In this document: positions 11,495-23,569 of the stretch, one piece after another
Position numbering within the stretch: the stretch's first letter is position 1
How the letters are laid out: every line of letters starts with the position of its first letter
Source: Amborella trichopoda
Taxonomy: Eukaryota; Streptophyta; Magnoliopsida; Amborellales; Amborellaceae
Direction of reading: 5' to 3'
DNA: 64,000 nucleotides
Assembly (NCBI RefSeq): GCF_000471905.2
Contig: NW_006497083.1
Span: 2,583,185 to 2,647,184 of the forward strand
Program-made: the position numbers and the translations under genes
The notes under the pieces: model-generated
The model's database searches: none
Told to the model about the DNA's origin: nothing
The model's input: only the letters and a program-made list of their open reading frames with translations

Positions 11495-14400
11495 CTACAT
11501 CGGAGGTGTACGGGGCAGACGTTTTGCGATTTCCTGGAGTTTTTGGAAGGTAAGGTCAAAGACTATTACCTCAACAAATAAAGAACATGCATAGTTTTAA
11601 TAAGTATTTCCATAATATTTGCAGACTACTCAAAATATTGTTGGCATCTCGTTGCAGCAGTTCAGTTAATCCATTGAGAGTAGATGCCTGAGCACATAAG
11701 CAGTCGCATATAATGTACAACATGCACCAGTGCATGGCCAAGTACTACCACGAAAGTAAAAAGAAATAGCTTTGGTTAGTCAATTGAGATTGTATCAGAT
11801 GAACCAACTTTCAGCTTCCAGTACAAGAGAAAAACTTAAAAACTCCATATTGAATTGTAACTTGTAAGAATTCTTAAAGTTCATAATAATGTACCTTAAG
11901 ACTGATCAGTGACCATGTTATTGTGAAATGCCAATGATTACCAGTTCCATAAGCTACACCTCAACACAGAATAACACAACAATGCCTTTTTGCAATTAAT
12001 TATCCACATGGGTATCTTCAGAGCTTTTTCATCAAAGCTTACATTAAAAATTCTCTATTTTGTAATAGTAGGTACTTGTTAGAAATCAAACAAAGATCAC
12101 CTCTCATTTTCAGGTTGATTTCAACCTCTTGATGCTAAAGAGAATGTCCTCTTTCATTAAACAACTTGAGCCATTTTATCTTTTGTAAAACGACAAAAAG
12201 AAAAACTAAGATCGGCAGCAGGTTATCTCATGTCCAAATATTTTCCTATTGATCTTTAGCTCTATTCGCTAATTTTATCAGCAATCAAGTAGATAAACCA
12301 GAGACGCGAAAATAAAACCATAAAATACTATAAATCATAAAAGTATGACCTGCTACTCAAAAAAGAAAAAAAAAAAAAAAATTCATAAACTAATCCTCCC
12401 TCACAGCAGTCAATTAGCAAATCTGCCAATTCTGCACTATCCCTCCGTTATTAGTTTGGTCAGCAGGACCACGAAAAGGAACCAAGTAAGGCCCAATGAC
12501 CAAAACCCATATCGTTATTTCTGTTTCACATTTATCATAATATGCTTAACGAAAATTACCAATTTTTTTCTTCAAAAAGCATATTACTAAATGAGACGGA
12601 TGTGTAAGACATTCTCCTCAAGACCAAACTCCAGAAAGTTAAAAAAGGCAGACTTTACATACCTCGAAAAGCTGATTTATGTTATCAGCCGTCTTTGCAG
12701 ATGTCTCGATAAAGAACATTCCATTCTTATCAGCATATTCTGAAGCATCCTTTAGGATGGAAAATAACAGAGGTCATTACAGCCTTCATATAGATGCCAT
12801 TATAAGCTCAAACAAGTAATAGAAGAACTAATGTCCTTTAGCTTAAGTTACAAACACGTACTCCAGCTGAAACAGTTCGATTCTCCTGAAGATCAGCCTT
12901 GTTACCCACCAAAGCCATGACAATGCCTGGATTTCCATGTTTTTGTAGTTCCTGTAGACGAAGTTATGATGATCAATAACAATACCTATTCCAAATTCAA
13001 CTACCTATGATCACTTAGACCCGGAAGTTTTATCATTCTCAACTGATAGCAGCCATTAAGAAAACAATATGGAAGAAACAACCCAGGATTTCTTAGAGAG
13101 AACAGACCACTNNNNNNNNNNNNNNNNNNNNNNNNNNNNNNNNNNNNNNNNNNNNNNNNNNNNNNNNNNNNNNNNNNNNNNNNNNNNNNNNNNNNNNNNN
13201 NNNNNNNNNNNNNNNNNNNNNNNNNNNNNNNNNNNNNNNNNNNNNNNNNNNNNNNNNNNNNNNNNNNNNNNNNNNNNNNNNNNNNNNNNNNNNNNNNNNN
13301 NNNNNNNNNNNNNNNNNNNNNNNNNNNNNNNNNNNNNNNNNNNNNNNNNNNNNNNNNNNNNNNNNNNNNNNNNNNNNNNNNNNNNNNNNNNNNNNNNNNN
13401 NNNNNNNNNNNNNNNNNNNNNNNNNNNNNNNNNNNNNNNNNNNNNNNNNNNNNNNNNNNNNNNNNNNNNNNNNNNNNNNNNNNNNNNNNNNNNNNNNNNN
13501 NNNNNNNNNNNNNNNNNNNNNNNNNNNNNNNNNNNNNNNNNNNNNNNNNNNNNNNNNNNNNNNNNNNNNNNNNNNNNNNNNNNNNNNNNNNNNNNNNNNN
13601 NNNNNNNNNNNNNNNNNNNNNNNNNNNNNNNNNNNNNNNNNNNNNNNNNNNNNNNNNNNNNNNNNNNNNNNNNNNNNNNNNNNNNNNNNNNNNNNNNNNN
13701 NNNNNNNNNNNNNNNNNNNNNNNNNNNNNNNNNNNNNNNNNNNNNNNNNNNNNNNNNNNNNNNNNNNNNNNNNNNNNNNNNNNNNNNNNNNNNNNNNNNN
13801 NNNNNNNNNNNNNNNNNNNNNNNNNNNNNNNNNNNNNNNNNNNNNNNNNNNNNNNNNNNNNNNNNNNNNNNNNNNNNNNNNNNNNNNNNNNNNNNNNNNN
13901 NNNNNNNNNNNNNNNNNNNNNNNNNNNNNNNNNNNNNNNNNNNNNNNNNNNNNNNNNNNNNNNNNNNNNNNNNNNNNNNNNNNNNNNCAGTGATTTCCAT
14001 ATAAATATATATAGGAAGATACCACAAAACGCCTAGTGGCAAAAATGAACAATGATTTCCCCTACTCTCATTACCATCCAAAGTTCATCGCACAGTCACG
14101 ATTATCCCGTAGTGTTTCATTTTTCATTTTTTTTTCTACAAATCAGAATGACCTGGAATTTGGAACGTGTGTTCATCAAAAATAGACGAATCTACGAAAA
14201 AATATCAAAAAAATATTTTACATGAAAACAATTGACCAAAATGCCTCCAAAACTTTTCGAGGGTATTTTGTTCAATTTTTTTTCGCGAATTATTTTTTTT
14301 ATATTTTTATTAGGTGCGCCTCACTAAGCTGTACACACGCTTCAAATTTCACGTCATTCCGATTTGTAGAAAAAATTAAAAATGAAACACTACCGGACAA

Positions 14401-17400
14401 TCGTGACCGTACAATGAACTTTGGAAGTGATGAAAGTAGGCGAAATAACTATTCATTTTCGCCTATAGGCATTGGGTCATACAAATTTCTTTAATTTGCC
14501 CAGTTCGGGAATGAATCAGTTGGAGGACCCATAGTATCAAAGGTGTCCACATACACTAGATCGTTTGAATTTGAGGAAAAGCAGAATAAGAGGAAAGCAT
14601 GAATGGTGTGTGTGTGTGTATAATGGATAAACTTAAAATATAAAAATAAAAAACTAGAAACTATAAGTTTATTTTATGCAAGAAAGGTAACAAAGACCGT
14701 TGTTGCTGTATCATATTTTCAAAATAATTTTAAAAGAAAAAGTCCATTGATGTATTTTTTTTATTAAGGTGTTTTTTCTTAACAAATAACCATATCATAG
14801 TTAAGAACTATATCTATTATGTAATCAATTATTTAAAAAAAGTAGTCATCTATGGTGGCTTTGCTTGACGATCGCCCTTAAAATTTGCAATACGCCAAGG
14901 GTTCAAATCTTGATGCAGATTGGCAGTGTTTTAGAGCTTTTAAAAAAAGGCAACATGGACCACCGTGATGTTTTTAAAAACTCTTTAGAAAAAGGTACTC
15001 CTTGGGATCTGAATTGGAGACCTTTTCAAAAAACAGGACCTGATATTGTGACTTCTGAGGTAGAAGAAGCCACTCTACCGCCAACAACCTCAAGTTTCTG
15101 AAGTTAAAAAACAGACGACACTTTAATATAACATGTCAAACGCACTAAAACATTACAAAAATGCCCGATATATACGGTCACCGTATCAAACTCATGTCTA
15201 TGCGTCAACACATGTCGAAGTGTCAACACGTGACACCAACCCTTATATCAAGTGTCTAGGTAACATTGGCTATATTCTGCTGATTTGATTGGATTTTACT
15301 CTTTCAGCCCCAAGAATACACACGAATACCCCTCAGTATACACCTGTGAAGAAGACTTCATATGTTACAGTGAAATGCATGTCACATTACAAATTTCAAG
15401 GCTTCTTCATGAAGAAGGTTTGGAATGGAAATGCCTTGAAATCATAGAAGCTGAAATTGGCATATAAATTTAGATAGTTCATGGTAAGTAGAAAGACAAC
15501 CGTTATCTGGTTTTTCAAGGTGAAATAGGTGAAAATTACTTAGGATGGCAAAGGGGAACAGGCTCAAGCCTGGGACTCGGTACCAAGAATAAGGCGACAG
15601 AAGTACTGCACTATAATGGCTAAGAAGTGTCGCTTGGAGATTGATGTCTAATTCACTCCAGGGAAATCAATCCGTATCATATTTCCAATTAAAAGGTTTT
15701 GCTCTAAGATGGTTACATTTTGATCTTGCCGCTAAGACACATAAAGAAAAAGATGGGATCGAAACTAAACCACATGAGGAAAATATGGGATGGAAGCTTA
15801 ATGTATCTGAGAGCTCAAATTAAATCATGCAGAAAAAGGATGAACCAGGTACTGATAAAAGAAAACAAAAAGGGGCATCAACAGGCATGCACCAAAGTCA
15901 TCAATAGAATATCAGTCATCCAGATAGTAAACTTTATATACATCTCAAACAGCGGAACACCTGGGCTTCATAAAAAGAAACCAAAAAAAAAAAATCTGCA
16001 CACGCACAAACACAAAAACAAGACCAGATTCAATTGTGGGCTGGAAATAGTGAGATAGTGTAAGCTAACCACTAATTGTCTGCAAAAAGTAGCACTGCAA
16101 ACTGGCTTGCCAATCAGAGTAAACATTGAGAGGAATTAAACATTCATCTCAAAAGAACTGCGCACTTTGTTGTACTAGGAATGTCCTCATGTAATAATAT
16201 CATCAGCATGCTTCCATTAGAAAATAGCATATTCACAAGTGCATGTAAGGTCAATGACCAAAAATATCGAAAATGGCCTATTCCCCTCTTCAAATGTTGC
16301 GACCTGCTTTGGAGAGCAGCAGGGGGAGATATGCGAAGAGTTGCCTCAAGTTCTGTGGATAGAGCCATAGGAGGTCAAAGAGTTCCACTAGTAGAACCCA
16401 AAGAGGAGTCATTGTGTGGCAGTCTCCTCATCCTGTTGGCAGATTATGCAGCGGTTAGGTAGATGGAGCTGCCAAGCAAAGGCCTGAATCTTTTAGGGGC
16501 AAAGGGACTGACCATATCTCACAAAGGACAGGATTGAGGAGGCTGAACTGGCTGCAGCAATGACTAGAAGGAAGCTGCCGAGAAGACACCATTGGGTGAA
16601 GGGCCCCATACATGTCAATCATCACCATCAAGAGGACCAAAGTAAAAGTTCAAAGTTTGTTGTAGGGCCAAGAATATTCAGGCTTTGTATTCTGATACAG
16701 CCCTTCTAAATACCGGATTCCATACCAACGGAACACTTGTTCCGTCCATGTAATCCCTCAAATGGGCAGATCTGTCCAAGGCTATGGAGAAGAGACCTGG
16801 CCACCATTCAGCTAAGATTTGGGTACCAGCTTTCATGATAAGTCAATAACTTGAGTCCTTAGATTGGCCAATGCTGTGATACCATGTCATAGTTTATGTT
16901 CAGATAATAGAAACGCTCCTTATGAAGTATATATAAATAAAGTTTAACACATCATTTACATTCCCCCACAAGTTCGGTACTGTTGAACAAGTGCACAGAA
17001 CCCCATGTTAGATCCGAAGTTAAGAAAGCTCTCCGAATACCAGGATGGCAACCTCCAAGGAAACCCTTGTACTGTCCTCACACTAACACAGAAAAATAAA
17101 GAAAAAACGAAAGAAAGAAAGGAAGGAAACCGCTAATGGAAACTAAGGCATACATTACATTAACATGATCACCTTGCTGTAACAAAAGTATCATCATATC
17201 TATTGACCACATCCTGCCAATATTTATGTGGATAGAAGCAAATGAGAGCTTGATTTAAAAACTCCTTGAAGCCATGTCTTCAAGTTCTCAATCATGTGCA
17301 GGTTTAAGTGAGGAAGATAACAATTTGCATGATGTATCTACTTCAAGCAGGAATTTCATAATGAATACAATTTATGTTAAGAACTTGTAGTGTCTATTTC

Positions 17401-20400
17401 GTGTCAACTAGCAAATGCATGAGAAAGTCGGCCTCCACCTGCCTGATGGAGTCCACTCATGAACAAGAATATAACTGAAAAATCTGGTTGTCATGTCATC
17501 CCACATATTTGCCTTCCTTTCCTACTTTTATAATTAATGATCAACATTCACTCAATTGCTTTTCTTCTTTTCTTCATAGAGGAAAACAGATTCAGATTTT
17601 ATTTATCCTCAGAATTTTGCATATGAACAAATGAACTCAAGAAGGAAAATGGAAATGTATATTAAAAGATGTACAAAATACACACCTTTAGATATCTTTA
17701 AATCACAAGAAGGCCACAAAGAAGAAATACCTTAACCCAGTATTGTGCTTTATGGAAGGACTCTATGCTTGTTATATCGTAGACAATGACTGAAGCAGCA
17801 GCTCCTCGATAGTAAAGGGGGGCCAATGCAGCATATCTGATGAGGGGAGAAGGTTAACATTATATCAATATTTGAAGAGAATGTAAATACACGCATACAC
17901 ATGAGAAGCCTCCAGTATAGGATACACAGAATTTGGGAGGGTTTCAGGGGTATAAATCAGATTTTCAGATCACGTGACCAGCTTTCAGTGGAGGTTTGTT
18001 ACTCTAAAGAAGGTACTAGAAATTAAAAGTCAGTGAAGCAAAGTAAATGAACCTGAAGATAAAGGCCAGAAGGAATGTTACAGTATTAGCCATTTATGCC
18101 AGTATGTAGTTTTTGTTCCTTGGGATATGAGTTAGGCACTACATAAGATAGATGTATCCATATACTTCTCTAACATTTCAATCATTTTTCTCCAGGCAAA
18201 AATAGGGAATAAAGAAAACAAAATTTGTATGCACAGTAAGAATTATAATGCATTTTAACATATAAGAATTTGGTTGAAAATTCATCACCAACCTCTCCTG
18301 GCCGGCAGTATCCCATATTTCAAACTTCACTGTTGTAGAATCTTGCAGGGCTATTGTTTGTGACAAAAAAGATGCACCAACTGTTACCTGAAGCTCATGA
18401 AAAGTATAAAAGCAAAGCAAGCATAAATGGAAGCACATCTACATAATTTATGATTGCATCCTTTCTGAAGTCTAAACAAACATCCGTGAACAAAGATATC
18501 AGTTAAGCAAAGCCAAGGTGATAAACAAGGGAACCATAAGCTTATAAGCATGTTTTTTAATGATACGACTCATTCATAACAGAGAGAGCACCTTACCTTG
18601 GATGTGGGGTCAAACTGGCCACGAACAAACCGTAGGACAATGCAACTTTTGCCAACTCCAGAATCCCCAAGGAGTACCAACTACATGTAACAGCAACTTG
18701 GTAAATAATAAACAAAAAATAAAATCTATTGGAATACTTTATGCTATTGAGTATTCCTCTAAGGATCACTATTTAACGACTTGCTAATTTTATCAAAGAA
18801 TAAAAGATATACAGTTTATAGATCCATACTCTCTGTGGTAATCACAAAAATGTCACCGTGAAAATCCAAGAAAATATAACAAGTCAAAACAGTATATATC
18901 TATAATATGATTCTTGTGAAGCTCCAGGATGCCTAAACTAGATCTTATTGATTACCTTGAGGTTTCGCCTCCCTTTAACGAAACAAGAAGCTAACCAAGA
19001 TCAAACATTTATATGTACAGAGAACATCTTAGCTACCATTACATTCCTGAGTGACTACATTAAAATCATATGCATGTCACACATAGAGTCTTACAGATGA
19101 TATAAGCTATGTAAAATAGAGACAAAATTTATAACAAGTTTGGAACTCTCTCACTACCTACACATTTCCTAAGAAAAACCCATGCAACTTAAGTTTAACA
19201 CGAAATAGGGCAAGAAAAAATATATGAATATGTCACAAAGGGTGTTGTATCACTAACACATAAGAATCTATTAGCAAGAATTTTTGCAGCTATGTAAATC
19301 ATATGGCCTAACATATTGATGATGCCCCAAATTTAAAACCAGCATGATGTTCTCATCTGAGATCAAATTAGGTATGGCATGCCTTGATCCATAATGGAGC
19401 ATATTCCAAGAAGAATTTAAAGATGTAGGTTTTTAGAAATGTTTCTAGCGATACTAGGAATCATTGCCTCAAACTTGAGCAGTCTTTCTTTAACATTCCT
19501 AAACAACAATAATTTATAGCTCAGTGAATTGCTAATATAACTGCAAATCAAGTATTACCAGTCCTATGTCCAATTCTGATTTATTAGAAGCTTCATGAGG
19601 GAAGATTATCACCCAGATGGTGGACTATAACATCCCGTCCTTCCCTCATATAGGCGTACAGTGGGGTGGTCCAGCTTCCTATGAAGGTCAACTTGCTAGG
19701 ACATGAATTGGAAACAATGGAACAATGACATGCTCAGTTATAACGATGCTTTACTCCCTTTAAAGGATATCATATGATCCTTTCTCATCATCAACAAAGT
19801 ATGGAACGTTAAAAAAAAAAAAAGGAAAAGAAAAGAATCAAATAAAATGAGACGTAATGCCTTTTCCTTTTTCAGTCCAAAACATCTATATCCCTTGATG
19901 AAAGATGGCCACTATCAGGATGACAAACCTAATGAACCCAGCATTAAAGTTCCAAGGAAGGTGAACATAACATGTGCAACCAAACACTCCAAGATGACCA
20001 ACAAAAGGTACTCACCAAAGGAAGTTTTTCTAATTGGGAAACTGAGTTAAGGACAAGAGTTGGCAGACCACTGATTAAACATGAAGCACAACCAATCTCC
20101 TATTGAATGAATGTCCTCCAAACTGGGAGGAAAAATCTGCATTGCAGTTACTATCTTTGAGCATGCAGAGAAAACTGGAAATGAGATTGATCTTCCTCCC
20201 CTCTCATTAAAATATCACCCAGAAACTACAGAATCTCTAGGGATAAAGCAATTTTCCTCTTTCAGGCCATCAAGAGACATGAGCAAATCACCCTCCATAA
20301 TCAGGGGCCAAAGAAGAAGAGAACAAAAACTTTGGGGCTCATCAAAAGAATGTTAGCTTTAGCCACAATGTAATAACCAAATCACACAAGCCCAACAATG

Positions 20401-22363
20401 CGTAATAACTCTCTGTCAATCTTGTCACTAAATAAGCAATCCACTCAAATGCCCCTAATTGCATTCTAGGTCAAACTCACAAATCCTAAACTTAGAAGCT
20501 AGATTTGTGGGAAAGCAAGAGTGAAAGTGTCTAAAAGAGCAAAATGTATCATCCATACAGAATAGAGAAGAGAAAGAGAAAATGCTGTAGCTTCATTACC
20601 AAAGGCACCTTAATATATGTCCAGAAGAACTAACATTTATTGACAAGCGAAGCTACATAACTCAACAAATGTATACAAAGGGTAATACGACAGCTAGGCA
20701 AGGATGCTCATCATACATACAGCTGCCAACAACTCAATTTGCATAAGCAGAGTTTTTCTAAGAATAAAAGGCATGTCCTTTCACTGTAGGTGTATTAACA
20801 ACGATAACAGAAAACAAGAATTTATATTCAAGTCCATAAGCATCAAGGTTAAAGAAAACTCATATTTCAATAAAAAGATTAAAATGCATAATCAAGTTAC
20901 ATTTATGGAATTTGCAATGTAACTTTATGACTTAGGGAGCACTATAGGCCACTTACATTTTAAGAATCCACCCAACACTACTGGTGGTCAAATCAATGGA
21001 TCACAAATACAGCAACCCATTTTCTGGTTGGTAGAATCAAAAGAAGTCGGCGGACATTCAAAAAAGTGAGTGGCCAAATGTGCTCCATGAGACTTCTTTG
21101 TAATGATTAAGGTCCAATATATTTGACACAATTACCAATCAGAAATGCATATAACCCCATTTTAGGATCTCATGCGGGGGAATGAAAATTAATTCACAAC
21201 AACAACAACATACCTTTACCCTTAAGTTCTTTGCGTCAAACACTGCAGAATTCTCAAGGTTTGGTCCACTCAACAGTCCAGAGCTTCTACCTGTAAGGAA
21301 AAAGGTGCATCAGTTCCATGTTAAAGAGCCCAAACAGAAAAATATAAAGCACACTGCCAATTATTCAATCAGATAATTCAAAAGAAGCACTCAATCAAAT
21401 GGGAAGTATGGATTTTCCAATATGCCTTTTTGGAGAGTATATATTCTCCAATCTGTCCTCCTAAACATATTTTGTACTTGCTTTCACTAGCTAAATAATC
21501 AATCATCTATGCTTTGCCAACTAAATACAAAAAGAAGTCCTCAGAAAGATCCCAAGAAATGAGTGGTTTGTCGAGCATATATTAGGTGCTTTATGCATAC
21601 ATAAGCAGGTTAAATCAGCCATGAACATGACCATTTATCCAAGCAACCCAATAAATTTTGACATGGAAATTAGATTTAATTGCTTGAACCCACCGACTCG
21701 ATAATACACCAACAAGGTTATCCATTTATGGTATCTAGATTTTGAAAAACATATAACAAAGGTGACATTTAACTCTGATGTGCAGAATTCCCTTTTATAG
21801 TCCTCATCTTCATTCTTCAATGAATGAAATCTAAATATCATGTACTATAAAAGCAAACACTTAGCATCCATAAAGAACATAATAATAACAAATACTTTAC
21901 TTAACACACTGATACTCCTATTTTCTCTCCTCTGCGTACCATGATATTAAGAAAAAATCCAATCAAGTAGAAATAGATGACTGTCTCACAAAAGATATCA
22001 CAACGCAATTAACAATTCCCAAATAAAAGGAAATTGATGCAAAAATTCTACAAAGAATGTGATTTTTGAGTGATTTTAGCACGCAATTCCTGAAATTTAA
22101 GCCACCAAAACAAAAGTCAAATAAGTTAACAATTCTCAAACAAAAAAAAAACAAACAAACAACCTCAAAAGAATTCGACAAGCTTTTAAGCAGAGAAATC
22201 GCCAATTCAATACCATCAACAAGTATTGTATACAAAGACAGCAATTTTAGAGAGAGATGACGAAATAAAAGACAACAAGGAAGAAGGATAACTCATCTAA
22301 ACGACACAGCAATAATAATTTTCGCAGATCGACGGTACCTGGAACGGAAGCGGAGCACCCCAT
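11495..22363 (-). CDS. RABF1: RABF1/ARA6-type plant-unique Rab5 GTPase
   Basis: Eight exons on the minus strand join in frame to 200 codons: 22363-22339, 21290-21214, 18680-18597, 18387-18293, 17836-17731, 12951-12862, 12749-12663 and 11533-11495. All introns are GT-AG. The product is a small GTPase of endosomes that regulates endosome-to-plasma-membrane and vacuolar trafficking. Visible motifs: MGCSAS N-terminus (Gly2 myristoylation, Cys3 palmitoylation), P-loop GDSGVGKS (39-46), switch I Thr64, WDTAGQE (87-93, catalytic Gln92), NKAD (146-149) and ETSAK (174-178). It ends in RLPRTPPM and has no C-terminal prenylation cysteines, the defining trait of ARA6 against conventional Rab5s. Arabidopsis ARA6 is 202 residues, with its known Ser47, Gln93 and Asn147 offset by one. 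No frame break was found, so the gene looks intact. The sequence gap lies inside intron 5. Confidence 0.96.
13112..13987. other. Assembly gap (run of N)
   Basis: 876 undetermined bases lie in intron 5 of RABF1. All eight exons fall outside it. The right edge abuts a foldback element, which may be why assembly failed here. Confidence 0.99.
14008..14495. mobile_element. Foldback/MITE element with arms over 200 bp, in RABF1 intron 5
   Basis: The left half from about 14011 and the reverse complement of the right half from about 14490 align almost throughout. Examples are GCCTAGTGGCAAAAATGAA against GCCTATAGGCGAAAATGAA, and TAGTGTTTCATTTTT in both arms. The centre, near 14250, carries the block TTGACCAAAATGCC and its mirror. 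It has no coding capacity. Exact ends and TSD are uncertain. A piece of the same terminus recurs at 63103-63142. Confidence 0.8.
14500..16970. other. RABF1 intron 5 sequence, nothing recognised
   Basis: AT-rich intron DNA with short TG and A-run microsatellites. Open frames here (for example 15285-15467 and 16181-16462) carry no family motif and lie inside a well-supported intron. Confidence 0.5.
16972..17086 (+). pseudogene. 5S rRNA-like sequence in RABF1 intron 5
   Basis: The stretch follows 5S rRNA order: GTGCACAGAACCCCAT (5S: ATGCACCGGATCCCAT), ATCCGAAGTTAAG (5S: CTCCGAAGTTAAG, box A), CAGGATGGCAACCTCC (5S: TAGGATGGGTGACCTCC, box C), then GGAAACCCTTGTACTGT (5S: GGGAAGTCCTCGTGTTG). It is divergent, so it is unlikely to make functional 5S RNA. 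TGATACCATGTCA at about 16877, the complement of a TGGTATCA primer site, suggests it may belong to an LTR of a Cassandra-like TRIM element, which are known to carry 5S sequences. A lone 5S pseudogene is the alternative. Confidence 0.65.
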
Positions 22364-22515
22364 TGTGAACAAGTCCTTCTTCTCACTCTCTGAACGAATC
22401 CTTCCCTCTCTCTCTCTAACCTCAACAAATCCCTCTGCAGTTGAAATTTCGGCGAGAAGAAAAGGAGGAAAAACCAGTTATGAAGTACGCCAATTCTCGA
22501 TCCGTGCGGCACACG

Positions 22516-22548
22516 TTTATATGCGTGAGTTTTGGCCATTTACACGTG
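22516..22548 (-). promoter_or_regulatory. Probable RABF1 core promoter: TATA box and G-box
   Basis: On the minus strand TATAAA (22521-22516) lies about 155 bp upstream of the ATG at 22363, which would give a 5' UTR of roughly 120 nt containing a GA repeat. A palindromic G-box CACGTG (22548-22543) lies about 22 bp further upstream. Positions are read from sequence; function is inferred. Confidence 0.4.
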
Positions 22549-22781
22549 GGAAAAATGATTCTCACTAAAATTACTAATACCCCCAATTTATACTTTCTAA
22601 ACACTCCACCCCGACCTGACTAATACCCCGACCCCAAAAAATTAAAAAAAACAAAGACAAGTTTACCCTCCTATGGATGGCTCACCACGAGAAAACTGAA
22701 TTTCCATGGAGGTCCTAATTTTTTGACGTTATTCAATGGAATTAACTCCGTAACATGTCTTTTCTCACCCTAAAAACATCC

Positions 22782-23141
22782 GGGCAAGCTTTCTATATTT
22801 CCCCTACAATGGAAAACTTATATATTTCCCTTTATCTAGCCGTCCACTCTGAAAAGAGGGCTAAGATTGCCCTAATCACAATGTCACGTCACTACACTAT
22901 TTTATTTTTAATTTTTTTTTATAAACTATTTTGACATCAAATTTTGTGCGTCCAATCACAATGGCACGTACCAAATTTCATATTCATACAATTTATATAA
23001 AAAAAAACTAAAAATAAAATACTTTGAGACGTCGGATCTAAAATCAAATGGTGAGTGGCTCTCTTGATCAAAATTGGACGGCTGGATGGTAGGGGAAGCA
23101 TAGATCTTCTATGTTGTAGGGGAAGTATAGAAAATTGTCCC
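22782..23141 (-). mobile_element. Mutator-type MITE (family A), upstream of RABF1
   Basis: The ends are GGGCAAGCTTTCTATATTTC and the complement of GTATAGAAAATTGTCCC, forming a long terminal inverted repeat that continues into TTCCCCTACAA. The flanks AAAACATCC (22773-22781) and AAAAGATCC (23142-23150) are a 9-bp target duplication with one mismatch. A 9-bp TSD with long TIRs is typical of MULE-derived MITEs. It lies about 420 bp upstream of the RABF1 start codon and is shorter than its relatives near 48-52 kb. Confidence 0.85.
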
Positions 23142-23184
23142 AAAAGATCCAGGTCTTGTCTTTCTTTTAAGGATGTGGTTTCTA

Positions 23185-23543
23185 TAAGGCTGCAACCTTA
23201 AACAATCCAATTAATGTGCACCTCCAAATTTTATTTGATTTTGATATAAAAAATTCGTAGTATTATTTGAAAATCTATTTTCATATCTAATTATAAAATT
23301 TTAGAATCCAAAAAATGGTTAAAATCAAGTAGATTTATGAACATATGAAAATGTTGAAATTAGATGGTCTCGAAAATATGTTGCAAAATGCACTATTTCT
23401 ATGACTCAAAATCTTTTTTTTTTCATTTGCATGAATGTCGATGCCATGATGATCAATTAGAGGGTTTTTCAAGATTAAAACAAATTTTTTCGATGGATCT
23501 TTGAGGTGCATCTGTAATTCTATATTTTAAGGTTGCAACCTTA
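23185..23543 (-). repeat. Repeat family C, copy 3, with palindromic ends
   Basis: The ends are TAAGGCTGCAACCTTA (left) and TTAAGGTTGCAACCTTA (right); each is nearly self-complementary, and together they form a terminal inverted repeat. The reverse complement matches the copy at 10130-10430. No coding capacity; probably a MITE of unassigned class. Confidence 0.7.
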
Positions 23544-23569
23544 GAAAAACTTTTTCCTTCTTTAAAAGA

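Noticed and set aside
13056-14081. Open frames of 311-341 codons spanning the N run
   Set aside because: Nearly all codons are undetermined bases; the real flanks are intronic.
16181-16640. Plus- and minus-strand frames inside RABF1 intron 5
   Set aside because: No domain or homologous pattern, and the intron is defined by well-supported exons on either side.
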